From: Leucaena leucocephala
Taxonomy: Eukaryota; Streptophyta; Magnoliopsida; Fabales; Fabaceae
Length of the DNA: 64,000 bases
Direction of reading: 5' to 3'
Assembly: GCA_037074615.1 (NCBI GenBank)
Contig: CM073537.1
Coordinates: forward strand, 21,285,989-21,349,988
The notes under the pieces were generated by a model. The model did no database searches. It saw only the letters and a program-made list of their open reading frames with translations, and had not been told where the DNA came from. This document shows positions 25,417 to 35,435 of the stretch, in pieces. Within the stretch, counting starts at the first letter, position 1. The number at the start of each line of letters is the position of its first letter. The position numbers and the translations under genes were made by a program.

Positions 25417-25923
25417 TTACCCTCCTCTAGAAGATTCACCTTGTCCTCAAGGGGAAAAAGAGGAAATTGTGATGCAATGGTAGACATGTCTTCCCAGGAA
25501 TTCTCGAATTCAGGCATATCCTTCCATTTGATTAATACCTCGAGTTGACCATTCATAAGTTTACGGATCCTACGGACGTCCTCTGGTTGTACTTGCAGTA
25601 CAATTCGGTAGATAGTGCTGCAGGGAGAGTGGAAAACACAGCAGCAGAATGGACGGATCGTTTAAGATTAGAGACATGAAATACTGGATGGATGCGGGCT
25701 GTAGGTGGTAACTCCAGTCGGTATGCCACTGGTCCCAACCTTTCTATGATTTTGAAAGGACCATAGAAACGTGGACAAAGTTTTTCATTTACCCTCCGAG
25801 CCAAGTGCGCAGTCGGTAGGGTTGGATCTTCACGTAGACTCGGTCACCAATCTCATACTGGACGTCGCGTCGGTGTTTGTCATCCTGAGCCTTCATTTGT
25901 TGCTGTGCTTTAACTAAATTCTC
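25287..25923 (-). pseudogene. Broken 3' end of pol (end of integrase and chromodomain)
   Basis: Downstream of the stop that ends the main frame, pol sequence continues in other frames: CPRFYGPFKIIERLGPVAYR (within 25553-25804), then a chromodomain (IKWKDMPEFENSWEDM, within 25287-25556). Three breaks separate these from the main frame: a TGA stop at about 25924-25926, a one-base shift near 25800 and another near 25610. The last frame runs on into the LTR. The chromodomain usually directs integration to chromatin marks. Confidence 0.85.
25417..25433 (-). other. Polypurine tract of the Gypsy element
   Basis: On the minus strand AGAGGAGGG (25428-25420) lies immediately inside the 3' LTR. This is the standard location of the plus-strand primer for reverse transcription. 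Confidence 0.8.
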
Positions 25924-28900
25924 TCATAAGGAGGCAATGATCATGTTGCGGTCACTAATTTGTTGGTTGACTGCCTCGACAGCAGATGGCTCATCTTGCA
26001 GATCCATAAAAGAGGGGGGATCCCTACCATAAACAGCCTTGAAAGGAGTCATACCGGCAGCACTATGGTGTGAAGTGTTATACCAGTATTCTGCCCAAGG
26101 AAGCCACTGTGCCCATTGGGTTGGTTTCTTACTAGTAAAGCACTGAAGATATGTTTCCAGCCCTCGATTCATGACTTCAGTTTGACCATCAGTTTCTGGA
26201 TGGTAAGCAGAACTAAGGCACAACTTGGTACCAGCTTGGGTGAAGAGCTCCTTCCAGAAGTGGCTGATGAAGACCCGATCCCGATCAGAAACTATGGTTT
26301 TGGGAAAACCATGCAATTTAATGATCTCTCGCGCAAATATATCAGCGACATCCTTTGCTGTAAAAGGGTGGGATAGGGGTAAAAAATGGGCATACTTGGT
26401 GAATCTGTCAATGACCACAAGACTGGTGTCATACTTTCTGGATTTTGGAAGCCCAGAAATGAAGTCCATGCTAATATCTTCCCAAATGCGCTGAGGGATG
26501 GGCAGTGGCTGTAGTAGCCCTGCGGGTGACAGAGTTTGGTACTTGTTTTTCTGACATACATCACATTGGGCCACATAATTCTGAATTGCTCGTTTCATCC
26601 CTTCCCAATACACTACTTGAGCCAGACGTTTATAGGTGCGAAGGTACCCTGCATGCCCCCCTATCGGAGAATCATGGTATTCCTTGAGTAACAATGGAAT
26701 CCTGGTTGAATCCTTGGATAAAACCATTCTCCCTTTGTAGTGTAGGACCCCTTTTTCTAAGCTGTATCCTTCCTTACTGCCAGGATGAGTAATCAGTTGC
26801 TGTATGATTTGGCTGAGTTTTGTATCCGTGTGTATCTCTCTTTCCCATTCTTCTACATAGTTGTACTGCCATAATGAAAACCCCTTTAGCTCAAATCCTT
26901 CATCATTGTCTTCTTTTCTGGATAGTGCATCGGCTGCTCTGTTTTCTTTTCCGGGTTTGTAACAGATTTCAAATTTGAATCCCATCAATTTGGAGACCCA
27001 TTTCTGCTGATTCTCCTCAACAATGCGCTGTTCCAACAAATATTTCAATGCTTTCTGGTCTGTCTTGATAATAAATTTCTGTCCCCACAAATAGTGCCTC
27101 CATTTCTTGACTGCCATCACTATTGCCATGAGCTCCCTTTCATATACTGACCCCTGTTGTGCTCTGTTTGATAATTTCTGACTGAAATAAGCCACTGGTC
27201 GGCCACTTTGCATCAAAACTGCACCTACCCCAGTACCAGATGCATCTGTTTCCACTTCGAAAGGGAGGGAAAAATCGGGTACAGCCAACACAGGGAGCGT
27301 CGTCATAGCTGTCTTGAGTTTGGTGAAGGCTTCCTCCGCTTCTTCACTCCACTTGAAGGCATCTTTCCTTAATAAGTCTGTGAGGGGACTTGCTATCTTG
27401 CCATAGTTCCTCACAAAGCGTCTGTAATACCCGGTGAGTCCTAGAAAACCCCTCAGAGATTTCACATTCTTGGGTCTAGGCCACTTACACATGCTGTCCA
27501 CCTTTACCGGATCAGCTTGTACTCCTTCCCTTGAGATAATATGGCCGAGGTACTCAAGCCTAGGTTGTGCGAAACTACACTTCTTCAAATTAACCACCAC
27601 TTGGTTCTCTTTCAGGAGGGTGAATACAGCATGCAGATGCTTCAAATGGGAATCTAAATCACTGCTGTATATAAGTATGTCATCAAAAAACACAAGCACA
27701 AACTTACGCAAATGCTGTCTGAATACTTCATTCATCAGTGACTGGAAAGTTGAGGGTGCATTGGTCAAGCCGAAGGGCATAACCTTGAACTCATAGTGGC
27801 CTTCATGTGTCCGGAAGGCAGTTTTATGCTCGTCCCCCGCTTTAATCCGGATCTGGTGGTAACCAGATTTGAGATCCAATTTTGAGAAGATGGTGGCACC
27901 CTTCAATTCGTCCAACAGTTCATCAATTGCCGGAATAGGAAATTTGTCTGGAACGGTGATCTTGTTCAGAGCTCTATAGTCTACGCAAAATCTCCAACTT
28001 CCATCCTTCTTTTTGACCAATAACACAGGGCTTGAATATGGGCTAGTGCTGGGTTGAATGATTCCACTTTTGAGCATATCTCCCACCAGATTTTCGATCT
28101 CATTTTTTTGCAGATGGGGGTAACGGTATGGTCTGATGTTTGGCGGCTGCTCCCCTGGCCTAATTGGGATAGCATGGTCTTGAACTCGTGCGGGAGGTAG
28201 GCCGGTGGCAATTTTGTGTACGTCTGAAAACTCCTCGAGTACCTTCTGGATCTCGGGTATCACTGCTTCCCCACTCTCTTCCTCCCTTTCCAGCCCACTG
28301 TATTCCACCAAATATCCCTTTCCTTGTTTCTGTACAGATTTGACTAATGATTTGAATGTCACCTGGGTCCTAGTTAGAGAAGGATCCCCACGTAGGCAAA
28401 TCTGGTTTGGTTTCTTGCCAACCTTCATGGTGAGCTTACTCCAATTCGTTTTGACTTCACCTAGTGATTTCAGCCACTCCATTCCCAGTACCACATCCAC
28501 CCCGTTCAAAGGAAAGAGGTAGAAAATTTGGTTGATATCTAGACCTTGTACCTGAATTTGTAGATTCTTGCACATATGCCTGCGTTTTAGGGAATACCCA
28601 TCCCCCACCGTGACCGTGTATTCTGCTGTTTCCTCCACCGGCAGCCCCCAACCCTTCTGTAATTCTTCTGACACAAAATTATGGGAGGCCCCACTATCAA
28701 TGAGCAGCACGACTTCCTTTTCTCCAATCATCCCTCGGACTTTCATTGTGTGGTTGTTCCCAAATCCCGCCATGGAGTTTAACGACAACTCCATGTAAGT
28801 CGCGTTGTCGGTATTCTCCACGATTCCCTCGTCTTCACCTCCGAGACCCTCCTCTCCTTCATCTACTCCGTCTTCTTTTTCCAGAATCATCACCTGAAGG

Positions 28901-29967
28901 TTCTTGCTTTTACATATGTGGCTGGGGCTGTATTTGTCGCCGCATTTAAAGCATAACCCAAGTTCCCTTCTGCGATTGATTTCTGCTTCAGGAAGCCGTT
29001 GAGCCTTCCATCCTGGTCTGACCGTGGTGCTACTCGAGGAATGGGCAGTGGTTCTGTTTTCCTGTGCTTTTGTGTCTACCTTCCGCTGTGGGTTATAGGG
29101 TGTGCTTCCCATATAGCTTCTGGTAGGCTCAGTGCTGTAAGCAACTTTAATGGGCTGAGTATTGGCCCACTCTGTTCGAGGCCCATTAGCATACCGTGGG
29201 GGCCTGGTCACTTTCCCTTCCCTTGCCTTTTCCATCGTCTGGTTCCTTTCGTCTATGCGCATGGCCGTCCTCATGATCTCGCGTAGGGAGGTCACATTGG
29301 CCAACCTGAGTTCTGCTCTTATCTCTGGCTTGAGAGCGTTTTTGAAGGCTCCCACCAAACATTCCTCCGGTACGCCTCTTAGAGAAGCCGATAGCCTCTC
29401 AAATTCTTCCACGAGCTCCAGGACCGATTGCTCTTGTTTCAGTGCCAGCAACATCTCGTATTCGTCTCCTAATTGCGAGGGATGAAATCTGTATAACAGC
29501 TCTTGTTTAAACTCCAACCAGCTTCGTAATGGAGTCCTGTTTTCCATCCACTGATACCAATTGAGAGCCTTGCCTTCCAGGCATATCACAGCTGCCCCTA
29601 GCTTCTCTGCTTCGCTGATGGAGTTCATGCTAAAGTAGCGCTCCACTCGTGAGAACCAGCCCAATGGATCCTCCCCTTCGAAGACTGGTAACTCCAATTT
29701 TCTGAACCTCCCCCTTCCTTCGTTGAGATCCTGGTGTGTCTCCGCTGTCTCTTCCCTGTCTTGAGCTCCCATTCCGTTGTCTCGTGCATCCTCCAAATGT
29801 CTCTGTTTTTCGACTAACTGTAAAAGGGTCTCCTGCATTTTCTGCATCATCTCTTTAACTCCGTTCATTTCCGTGGTCAGCCTTGTATTCACCTCCCTCA
29901 TGCCTTGGTTCAATCCTCCTACTGCTTCCTTCAACTCCTGTACTTCCTCAGTCACCCGTCGTTCCAT
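25924..29967 (-). CDS. Gag-Pol polyprotein of the Gypsy element (main frame)
   Basis: An open frame of 1347 codons. In order: a gag domain (about residues 85-240, LELPVFEGEDPLGWF), a CCHC zinc knuckle (about 337-350, CFKCGDKYSPSHICK), aspartic protease (about 420, LLIDSGAS), reverse transcriptase (about 600-800) with the catalytic motif FFDDIL near 761 in place of the commoner YxDD, RNase H (about 900, ETDASG), an HHCC integrase zinc-binding region (about 1080-1130, CDVCQKNKYQ) and the integrase core with aspartates near 1167 and 1227 and a glutamate in QTEVMNR. The frame ends early at a TGA before the integrase C-terminus. gag and pol are fused in one frame. Every enzymatic core motif visible is present, so the damage is limited to the 3' end. 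Confidence 0.93.
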   Translation of the reverse strand: MERRVTEEVQELKEAVGGLNQGMREVNTRLTTEMNGVKEMMQKMQETLLQLVEKQRHLEDARDNGMGAQDREETAETHQDLNEGRGRFRKLELPVFEGEDPLGWFSRVERYFSMNSISEAEKLGAAVICLEGKALNWYQWMENRTPLRSWLEFKQELLYRFHPSQLGDEYEMLLALKQEQSVLELVEEFERLSASLRGVPEECLVGAFKNALKPEIRAELRLANVTSLREIMRTAMRIDERNQTMEKAREGKVTRPPRYANGPRTEWANTQPIKVAYSTEPTRSYMGSTPYNPQRKVDTKAQENRTTAHSSSSTTVRPGWKAQRLPEAEINRRRELGLCFKCGDKYSPSHICKSKNLQVMILEKEDGVDEGEEGLGGEDEGIVENTDNATYMELSLNSMAGFGNNHTMKVRGMIGEKEVVLLIDSGASHNFVSEELQKGWGLPVEETAEYTVTVGDGYSLKRRHMCKNLQIQVQGLDINQIFYLFPLNGVDVVLGMEWLKSLGEVKTNWSKLTMKVGKKPNQICLRGDPSLTRTQVTFKSLVKSVQKQGKGYLVEYSGLEREEESGEAVIPEIQKVLEEFSDVHKIATGLPPARVQDHAIPIRPGEQPPNIRPYRYPHLQKNEIENLVGDMLKSGIIQPSTSPYSSPVLLVKKKDGSWRFCVDYRALNKITVPDKFPIPAIDELLDELKGATIFSKLDLKSGYHQIRIKAGDEHKTAFRTHEGHYEFKVMPFGLTNAPSTFQSLMNEVFRQHLRKFVLVFFDDILIYSSDLDSHLKHLHAVFTLLKENQVVVNLKKCSFAQPRLEYLGHIISREGVQADPVKVDSMCKWPRPKNVKSLRGFLGLTGYYRRFVRNYGKIASPLTDLLRKDAFKWSEEAEEAFTKLKTAMTTLPVLAVPDFSLPFEVETDASGTGVGAVLMQSGRPVAYFSQKLSNRAQQGSVYERELMAIVMAVKKWRHYLWGQKFIIKTDQKALKYLLEQRIVEENQQKWVSKLMGFKFEICYKPGKENRAADALSRKEDNDEGFELKGFSLWQYNYVEEWEREIHTDTKLSQIIQQLITHPGSKEGYSLEKGVLHYKGRMVLSKDSTRIPLLLKEYHDSPIGGHAGYLRTYKRLAQVVYWEGMKRAIQNYVAQCDVCQKNKYQTLSPAGLLQPLPIPQRIWEDISMDFISGLPKSRKYDTSLVVIDRFTKYAHFLPLSHPFTAKDVADIFAREIIKLHGFPKTIVSDRDRVFISHFWKELFTQAGTKLCLSSAYHPETDGQTEVMNRGLETYLQCFTSKKPTQWAQWLPWAEYWYNTSHHSAAGMTPFKAVYGRDPPSFMDLQDEPSAVEAVNQQISDRNMIIASL

Positions 29968-29996
29968 TGCCCTCCCACAGAGCCCAGATTGTTACT

Positions 29997-30008
29997 GCTC
30001 TGATACCA
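29997..30008 (-). other. Primer binding site, initiator methionine tRNA type
   Basis: On the minus strand TGGTATCAGAGC lies two bases inside the 5' LTR. This is the classic plant LTR-retrotransposon primer site complementary to the 3' end of initiator tRNA-Met. Confidence 0.93.
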
Positions 30009-30010
30009 AA

Positions 30011-30543
30011 TGATAGGTCCCAAGCTGCAGAGATGGAAATAACACAGATAACGAGCTGCAGAAATGGAAACCACACCGATAGCTGGGCAATTTATGAAGA
30101 AATGTGTGGGTTTATATTACTAGCCCCAGCAAGGGTCAGTGTTACAAGAGAACTAAAATGATTCTGTCGCTTCCCCCTCGTCAAAATTACATAAAACATG
30201 CCCACTGGCCTCTCATTCACTCGCTGGAACCCATCTGGAAGTTTGAGAGTCCAGCCTCTCCTATCTTAGTCCTAACAAAATGCCTGCCTCCTCCTCACAT
30301 GTTCCCACCTCTATATATTACTCTAACTTATCGGCACCCTTTCCAAAATAAAAGTCAAAAGGCAGCAACATCAAAAAGATAACAGCTACACAAATGCCTA
30401 TAGCCACCTAGTCTTATGTTTCTTTCTCCAATTCAGCAACAGTATTTGGGTCAACCCCCTGAATCCCAAAAAGTACCTTTCCTTCTTCATGTTTTCCATG
30501 TCTCTTCCTCTTGTATGTATTTGCAGCAAAAGCAAATGTATCA
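30011..30543 (-). repeat. LTR (5' LTR in element orientation)
   Basis: A 533-bp partner of 24883-25416 with the same TGATA...TATCA ends. It lies next to the primer binding site, so it is the functional 5' LTR that would drive transcription towards lower coordinates, antisense to the host pseudogene. Confidence 0.97.
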
Positions 30544-30548
30544 ATAAT
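30544..30548. repeat. Target site duplication, right copy (ATAAT)
   Basis: Matches 24878-24882 exactly and confirms that the element is a single insertion with both ends intact. Confidence 0.9.
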
Positions 30549-30948
30549 ACAGAAAATTCAGTTCCTGGATTTAAAACTTACTAATTCTAATGATGCAGGA
30601 ATTCTTGGACTATTACAATTACAATTGGTCTTAGAATAAAAAACTATACAGAAGTAATGGGATCTTTTATCTTTAAGCTTAACCTTTGCTTGAATTTATT
30701 GCTGCACGCATCAATTTCCATCTTCATTGAATCATCTGAATGGATTCTGTTGCAGGTTTTTACAAAACAACAATTTGACTGGTCAAGTTCCAAGAAACCT
30801 CGTCGGAAAACCTGGACTCGACCTCCGGTGAGTAAGGGTTCCCATTCTTCATACAGCTGATCTTTTTGGAAATTTCTTCTTTGCGGAGTGTTCTATTTTT
30901 GTCAACAGGACTTCTGGAAATAGATTCTCATCGTCACCAGCACCTTGA

Positions 30949-31832
30949 GCAACCTTTTAACGAGAAATTTTTTATTCTAGTATTCATTCGTATATAAATC
31001 ATTCCCCCCCCCCCTTCTAAGAATCTGTTATCATTCTAAATATTTCTCAGTCTTCTCTTCTGTCCACGTTCAAGTGAGAGTTGAAAGTCTCAAAAAAAAA
31101 ACAAGGAAGAAAACTGAATAAAGAAATTCATATCATCCGTAATCTTTTTCTGGGGAATTTTGTACGTCTTTTTGGCATTGTATAACATTATGATTTTAGT
31201 GCGGTCATTTTATTGTTTGCACAATCGATGTAATTCTACTACCTAGTTCTCGATTGTACAATATCGGAGCAACATCGATTGTTCAAACAGCCTCCGATAT
31301 TGTGTACCCCATGTAATGGAGAGGCAGATTTTAACGTCACCGTCATCTCTCATGACAGCAAGTTAAACGATTCAACAATAAAGAATTCAGTTTTGTCTTA
31401 ATCCTTAGTTCAAATACATTCATTGTCTTTCGCAAACTTCAGTCCTCATTAATATTTGATCAGATCTCTAGTTGATAGCCTCCCATGTGGGAGTCTCAGA
31501 TCTGCATATAGCATGTGACATGGCCTGCTGCTTTTTTTTTTTTTTTGATACAACATGGCTTACTACTTTTGATATAACATCCGCACAACCAAAAAACAAT
31601 GCCTCTATTCATACAAAGGGAATACACAATCCAATAATAATCTTTCTTCTCTAGGCCCTGATCCAAAGATTATAAAAGTCAGAATTTACACTATGTAATC
31701 TCGCAGATCCACCTCAATTAACGCTAACCTATCATGAAAGCATAATTTGTTGGAATAAATAAAAGAAAGAAGCCAACTAAACTTATTTTGTGAACTCTGA
31801 ATATCAAACTGAACCTGAGTTTCTTATCTTCT
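30949..31832. other. Spacer between the malectin-LRR pseudogene and the DUF1645 gene
   Basis: 3' flank of the pseudogene, then the 3' flank of the minus-strand DUF1645 gene. It contains a short inverted repeat near 31258-31303 and a T-run at 31532-31546. No gene recognised. Confidence 0.5.
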
Positions 31833-32537
31833 TCACCTCTCTAATCTTCCCTTCTTAGGTGGAAACAGAGGCGGAAAGGCACTGCTTTTCACCTGAGTGC
31901 AAATCGGCACATTAATCATGGGCCTAATTCTAATAGTAGCTGATCTTGTCCTCTCCATCCCTTTCTTTATCCTCTTCACATGCTTCTCTCCATTCCTTGC
32001 TGCTTTTGCTTCTTCTTTGGCTGCTACATCGGCAAAAGAGCTGGAAGAAGAAGATGAAGACGAGGAAGAAGAAGAGGGTGATAAAGAAGAAGTACGTTGC
32101 TTCTTCAACCTTAATAATTCTTTCCACAAAACTGTGCACTTTGGTGGCCTCGGAGATGGGTCATCATCAACAAACCAGTTCACTCTACTTTCCTCCTTGT
32201 TTCCTTCTTCTTCCTCTTCTTCTCCATCCTTGGCTTTCAGACTGATCTTGCTCAGCTTCTCTAAATGCTGCATCTGCCAAAAGGGAAGGAGCTTTCCTTC
32301 AAAGAAAAGCTTATCAGCAGTTGCCATGGTATTGTTACTCATATTGCTTGAGAGGAACTCAAATTCTGCATTCCTTGCTCTTTCACGTTGCTTCTCTTGA
32401 TCTTTCTCATCCTTGGAGTCTGGACTAATGGATATGAAGTTCTTTTCATCTAGGAACTCTGCTGAGAAAGAGATTCGAGGACTGGAAGGAGCATCCGTAG
32501 ATTTAGGGATTTCCTGAACAGGTTCGAGAGAGACCAT
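31833..32537 (-). CDS. DUF1645 family protein, intronless
   Basis: A single-exon gene of 234 residues. The first ATG of the frame is at 32537, with a TATA box about 92 bp upstream. Family features are present: FEFLSSN, then ADKLFFEGKLLPFW near residues 75-88, then LWKELLRLKKQR near 140-152, which corresponds to the usual WxxLxxLxxxR segment. A glutamate-rich run (about 105-115) and an uninterrupted poly-serine run (about 156-168) are low-complexity spacers. The C-terminus is basic. DUF1645 proteins are plant-specific; some members affect stress response and grain or organ size (rice SGL), but the biochemical role is unknown and I do not assign one. The opposite-strand open frame over the same bases is a by-product of the repetitive codons. 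Confidence 0.85.
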   Translation of the reverse strand: MVSLEPVQEIPKSTDAPSSPRISFSAEFLDEKNFISISPDSKDEKDQEKQRERARNAEFEFLSSNMSNNTMATADKLFFEGKLLPFWQMQHLEKLSKISLKAKDGEEEEEEGNKEESRVNWFVDDDPSPRPPKCTVLWKELLRLKKQRTSSLSPSSSSSSSSSSSSSFADVAAKEEAKAARNGEKHVKRIKKGMERTRSATIRIRPMINVPICTQVKSSAFPPLFPPKKGRLER

Positions 32538-32629
32538 TTTTTCCTTTTTGGGTGTTTTGAGGAAGAAAGAAATGAAACTGAGGTTGTAGCTCAGGAGTGT
32601 TTAAGACTCATATGCATGAGATTGGTAGA

Positions 32630-32637
32630 TTTATAAA
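32630..32637 (-). promoter_or_regulatory. TATA box of the DUF1645 gene
   Basis: TTTATAAA on the minus strand, 93 bp upstream of the start codon, implying a 5' leader of about 60 nt. Position and sequence fit a plant core promoter. Confidence 0.55.
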
Positions 32638-32639
32638 GC

Positions 32640-33307
32640 AGAGAAGTGAGGGTGCTTTAATTGTTTTGTTTAATTTTAACCTCTCCTTTAATAACTATTA
32701 GGACGGTGAGATTATAAAATTGTTATGGTCTTGCAAACCCGAAACAAGTGATCCACAGCTCGTTTTAGAATATAGGGACAGCACATGGACGCCTTGGGAA
32801 GTAAAAGACAAAAGCTTTTTCCTTTGTGGCCAGTCTTTGCATGCAATTCTGAACTAAACCCCATGTTGTGCTTCTGCATGCTTTTGTTCCCTATTTTCCA
32901 TTTCTCTTTCTATCTGCGCCATCAAAAGGAGGGAAAAGGAGCAAAATGGTTTCAAATTTATGGAGGGCATTGCCAATTACCTCAGTTCTTCCTCTTCTTC
33001 ACTCTTTAGTCTTTAGTATGAAGGGGAACAATAAAAAAGGGAATCGGACTACTCTTCTACAATTTGTCTTGGGATTGAGGGCTTCAAGAAATATGAATAA
33101 AATTTGTGCGGTGGTATTTAATTTTGTTCATAAAGAAACTTGTTTCACTTGTCTTCATTTGCTGATATCTGTGACAAACCCTGGCAGATCAAGCGAATGC
33201 ATATGGACATTGTTTAATCAAATAGCTCAGAGAGTTTATAATGTGTCTCTGAATTTACAGAAGAGTGCATACAGAAAAGACACGAGGGCTTTAGATTACT
33301 TAAGAAG

Positions 33308-33354
<47 letters not shown>

Positions 33355-34035
33355 CTAGTTAGTCAAAGAGAGATGGGATTGTTAATTTGACTCCCGCCTG
33401 CATACAAGGATTACAACATGGGAGGTGTCCCAAGCATGTGGGTAGCCACACCATATGAGATAGTTTCTTGGCATCTGACAACTAGATAAAGGATTTACTA
33501 GATCATCATGAAATGACCAATTTGCCCTTCAAATGAGTTGATTGTAGCTGGTGTGGTGTGTTATTTTGTCAATGTGCAGATGGGTTTGTTGTCCAGAGTA
33601 AAAAAAAGCAAACTAGTTGCTGTTATAACGCCAAACTCTTGAAAAGCTTTTATATTAAGATTTGGGGCAGCTCTAATTGATTCCTGACAGCAAATGAGCG
33701 ATGGGGTAAATCTTTCAATTATTACACTAGGCATCGTTTGCTTTTATTTAATTAATTAGTAGTAAATTGTCCTTGGCTATTCTGTGGTCCTTCCCTGGAT
33801 TATAATTGAAGTGGATAACAATGTTGAAAGCCAGTGGCCTCAACAAAACAAAAGCTTAAACATGTGATGTGTGAATAGTTTACAAGCCTAAACATGCAGG
33901 TCTCTACAAAAAGTAAAGACTTTTGTCAAAATTTATGAAATCTAATGATGTTCACGGTTCTACCAAGATTCATTCTCCAGCCAGTTATAATGTGCTGCTT
34001 GTCGAGAACATGAATGAAGCAGAGTAAAACTTTTG
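32640..34035. other. Intergenic region, DUF1645 to the LINE
   Basis: Distal promoter of the DUF1645 gene and AT-rich spacer with a long (AT)n run. Open frames near 32785-33311 have no recognisable motif and I see no gene. Confidence 0.5.
33309..33350. repeat. (AT)n microsatellite
   Basis: About 20 uninterrupted AT units in the spacer upstream of the DUF1645 gene. Confidence 0.95.
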
Positions 34036-34053
34036 ACCCACCTAACTTATTCA
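34036..34053. repeat. LINE target site duplication, left copy
   Basis: ACCCACCTAACTTATTCA, an exact 18-bp match to 35436-35453. It flanks the 3' end of the LINE. Confidence 0.93.
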
Positions 34054-35435
34054 AACAACAAACAACAACAAAGCCTTATCCCATTAAATGGGGCCGGCTA
34101 CATAGATCATACGACGCCATTGTGCTTTATCAAAAACTGAATCCTTGGTTAAGTTATTGACCAGGAGATCCCGCTCAATGACCTCGTTGAGCTTTTTCTT
34201 TGGCCTTCCTCTATTTCTTTTAACTGGGCTCCATACGATTTGATCCACCCTCCTCACTGGCGCATCCCTTGGCCTTCTTTGTACGTGTCCAAACTACCTA
34301 AGACGGTTCTCTACCATTTTCTCCTCAATAGATGCCACTCCAACTCTTTCCCGAATTTGTTCATTACGAATCTTATCTTTTCTTGTATGTCCGCACATCC
34401 ATCTCAACATCCTCATCTCAGCTACCCTAACTTTATGCTCTTGCTGTCCTTTTAAAGCCCAACATTCACTTCCATAAAGCATTACTGGTCTTATAGCAGT
34501 GCGATAAAACTTTCCTTTTAATTTATCTGGTTCTTTCCGATCACATATAACCCCAGTAACCTTTCTCCATTTAAACCACCCAGCTTGAATTCTATGATTA
34601 ACATCCTCCAAAATTTCACCATCCTTCTGTATAATTGATCCCAAATATTTGAACTTATCTATTTGTGGAATAACTTGATCTCCCAATTTGACCTCCAAGT
34701 TATTTCTAACTTGCCTCTTATCAAAATTACAATGCATATATTCAGTCTTACTTCTATTCAGACGAAAACCCTTCGACTCTAAAGTATTTTTCCATAACTC
34801 AAATTTAAAATTAATCTCTTCTCTTGACTCTGACACAAGAACTATATCGTCTGCAAAAAGCATGCACTTATGGATTTCTTCTTGAATAGGCTTGGTTAGA
34901 ACATCCACTACTAGATTAAATAAATAAGGACTCAAGGATGATCCCTGATGAAGACCAATCCTTATGGGAAAATCCTTTGTTTCGCCCCCAGACGTTCTTA
35001 TAGTAGTTGTTACCCCTTCATACATATCTTTTATTGCTTTGATATATGGCATGCGCACACCTTTCTTTTCCAAAGCACCTCCCTTGGTACTCGATCATAC
35101 GCTTTTTCTAAGTCAATGAAGACCATATGCAAGTCTCTTCTTTTGGTCCGGTACCTTTCCATTAACCCCCTTAATAAATAAATCGCCTCTATTGTAGACC
35201 TACCCGGCATAAAACCACACTGATTCTCGGAAATATCAGTCTCTAATCTCAACCTGTGATCAATTACCTTTTCCCACAACTTCATAGTGTGACTCATAAG
35301 TTTTATCCCTCTGTAATTTGCACAATTTTGAATATCCCCTTTATTTTTATAAATAGGAACTAAAGTACTTTTCCTCCAGTCATCAGACATTTCTTAAAAC
35401 TTAAAATCACATTAAATAGTTTAGCAAGCCACACC
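34054..35435 (-). mobile_element. 5'-truncated RTE-type LINE
   Basis: A non-LTR retrotransposon fragment of 1382 bp with an 18-bp target duplication. Reverse transcriptase is recognisable in two overlapping frames: 35390-35031 (WRKSTLVPIYKNKGDIQNCA, ENQCGFMPGRSTIEAI, VFIDLEKAYDRVPRE) and 35073-34294 (LHQGSSLSPYLFNLV, the catalytic FADDIVL, then AEMRMLRWMCGHTRKDKIRN). The last block is typical of plant RTE elements. The endonuclease and the start of RT are missing, and frameshifts lie near 35065 and 35390. The 3' end carries the short TTG-repeat tail common in RTE elements (34054-34075) instead of poly-A. It is not functional. Confidence 0.93.

Larger units (their letters stand above)
24883..30543 (-). 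mobile_element. Ty3/Gypsy LTR retrotransposon, chromovirus type, near-complete
   Basis: An element of 5661 bp with two LTRs, a primer binding site, a polypurine tract, a long gag-pol frame and 5-bp target duplications. It is inserted in reverse orientation in the last LRR intron of the malectin-LRR pseudogene. The LTRs begin TGATA and end TATCA. By eye they differ by one substitution and one C-run indel over about 534 bp, so the insertion is recent. The pol 3' end carries a stop and frameshifts, so this copy is probably non-autonomous. A chromodomain-like C-terminus places it among chromoviruses; I do not assign a clade. Confidence 0.95.
21322..30948 (+). pseudogene. Malectin-like plus LRR protein (At1g25570 type), decayed and split by a retrotransposon
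   Basis: The family has a signal peptide, a malectin-like (di-glucose binding) ectodomain and a few LRRs, without a kinase. Exon 1 (21322-21418) encodes a hydrophobic signal peptide; exon 2 starts at 21494 (LLIDGGATSPSNIGGLVWLP). Later pieces include FDQIVDGTLWSMFNTTEDYA, FWEPFGESNFTQAGS (from about 22510), NPPLDWIGDPCMPRQYSWTG (23336-23474) and LRR fragments (to 23970). The last exons, 30756-30827 (NNNLTGQVP) and 30909-30948 (TSGNRFSSSPAP then stop), are intact. Breaks: a frameshift near 21588, stops at about 21652, 21810-21812 and 21909-21911, a frameshift near 22788 in the malectin domain, one LRR intron lacking a GT donor near 23633, and a shift in the LRR exon near 23910. A 5.66-kb Gypsy element sits in the final LRR intron. 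Function is almost certainly lost. Confidence 0.88.

Noticed and set aside
31897..32400. A 167-codon plus-strand open frame opposite the DUF1645 gene, with hydrophobic and acidic runs.
   Set aside because: It is the mirror of serine/glutamate repeats in the real minus-strand gene; no motif, no promoter, and the minus-strand frame has family features and a TATA box.
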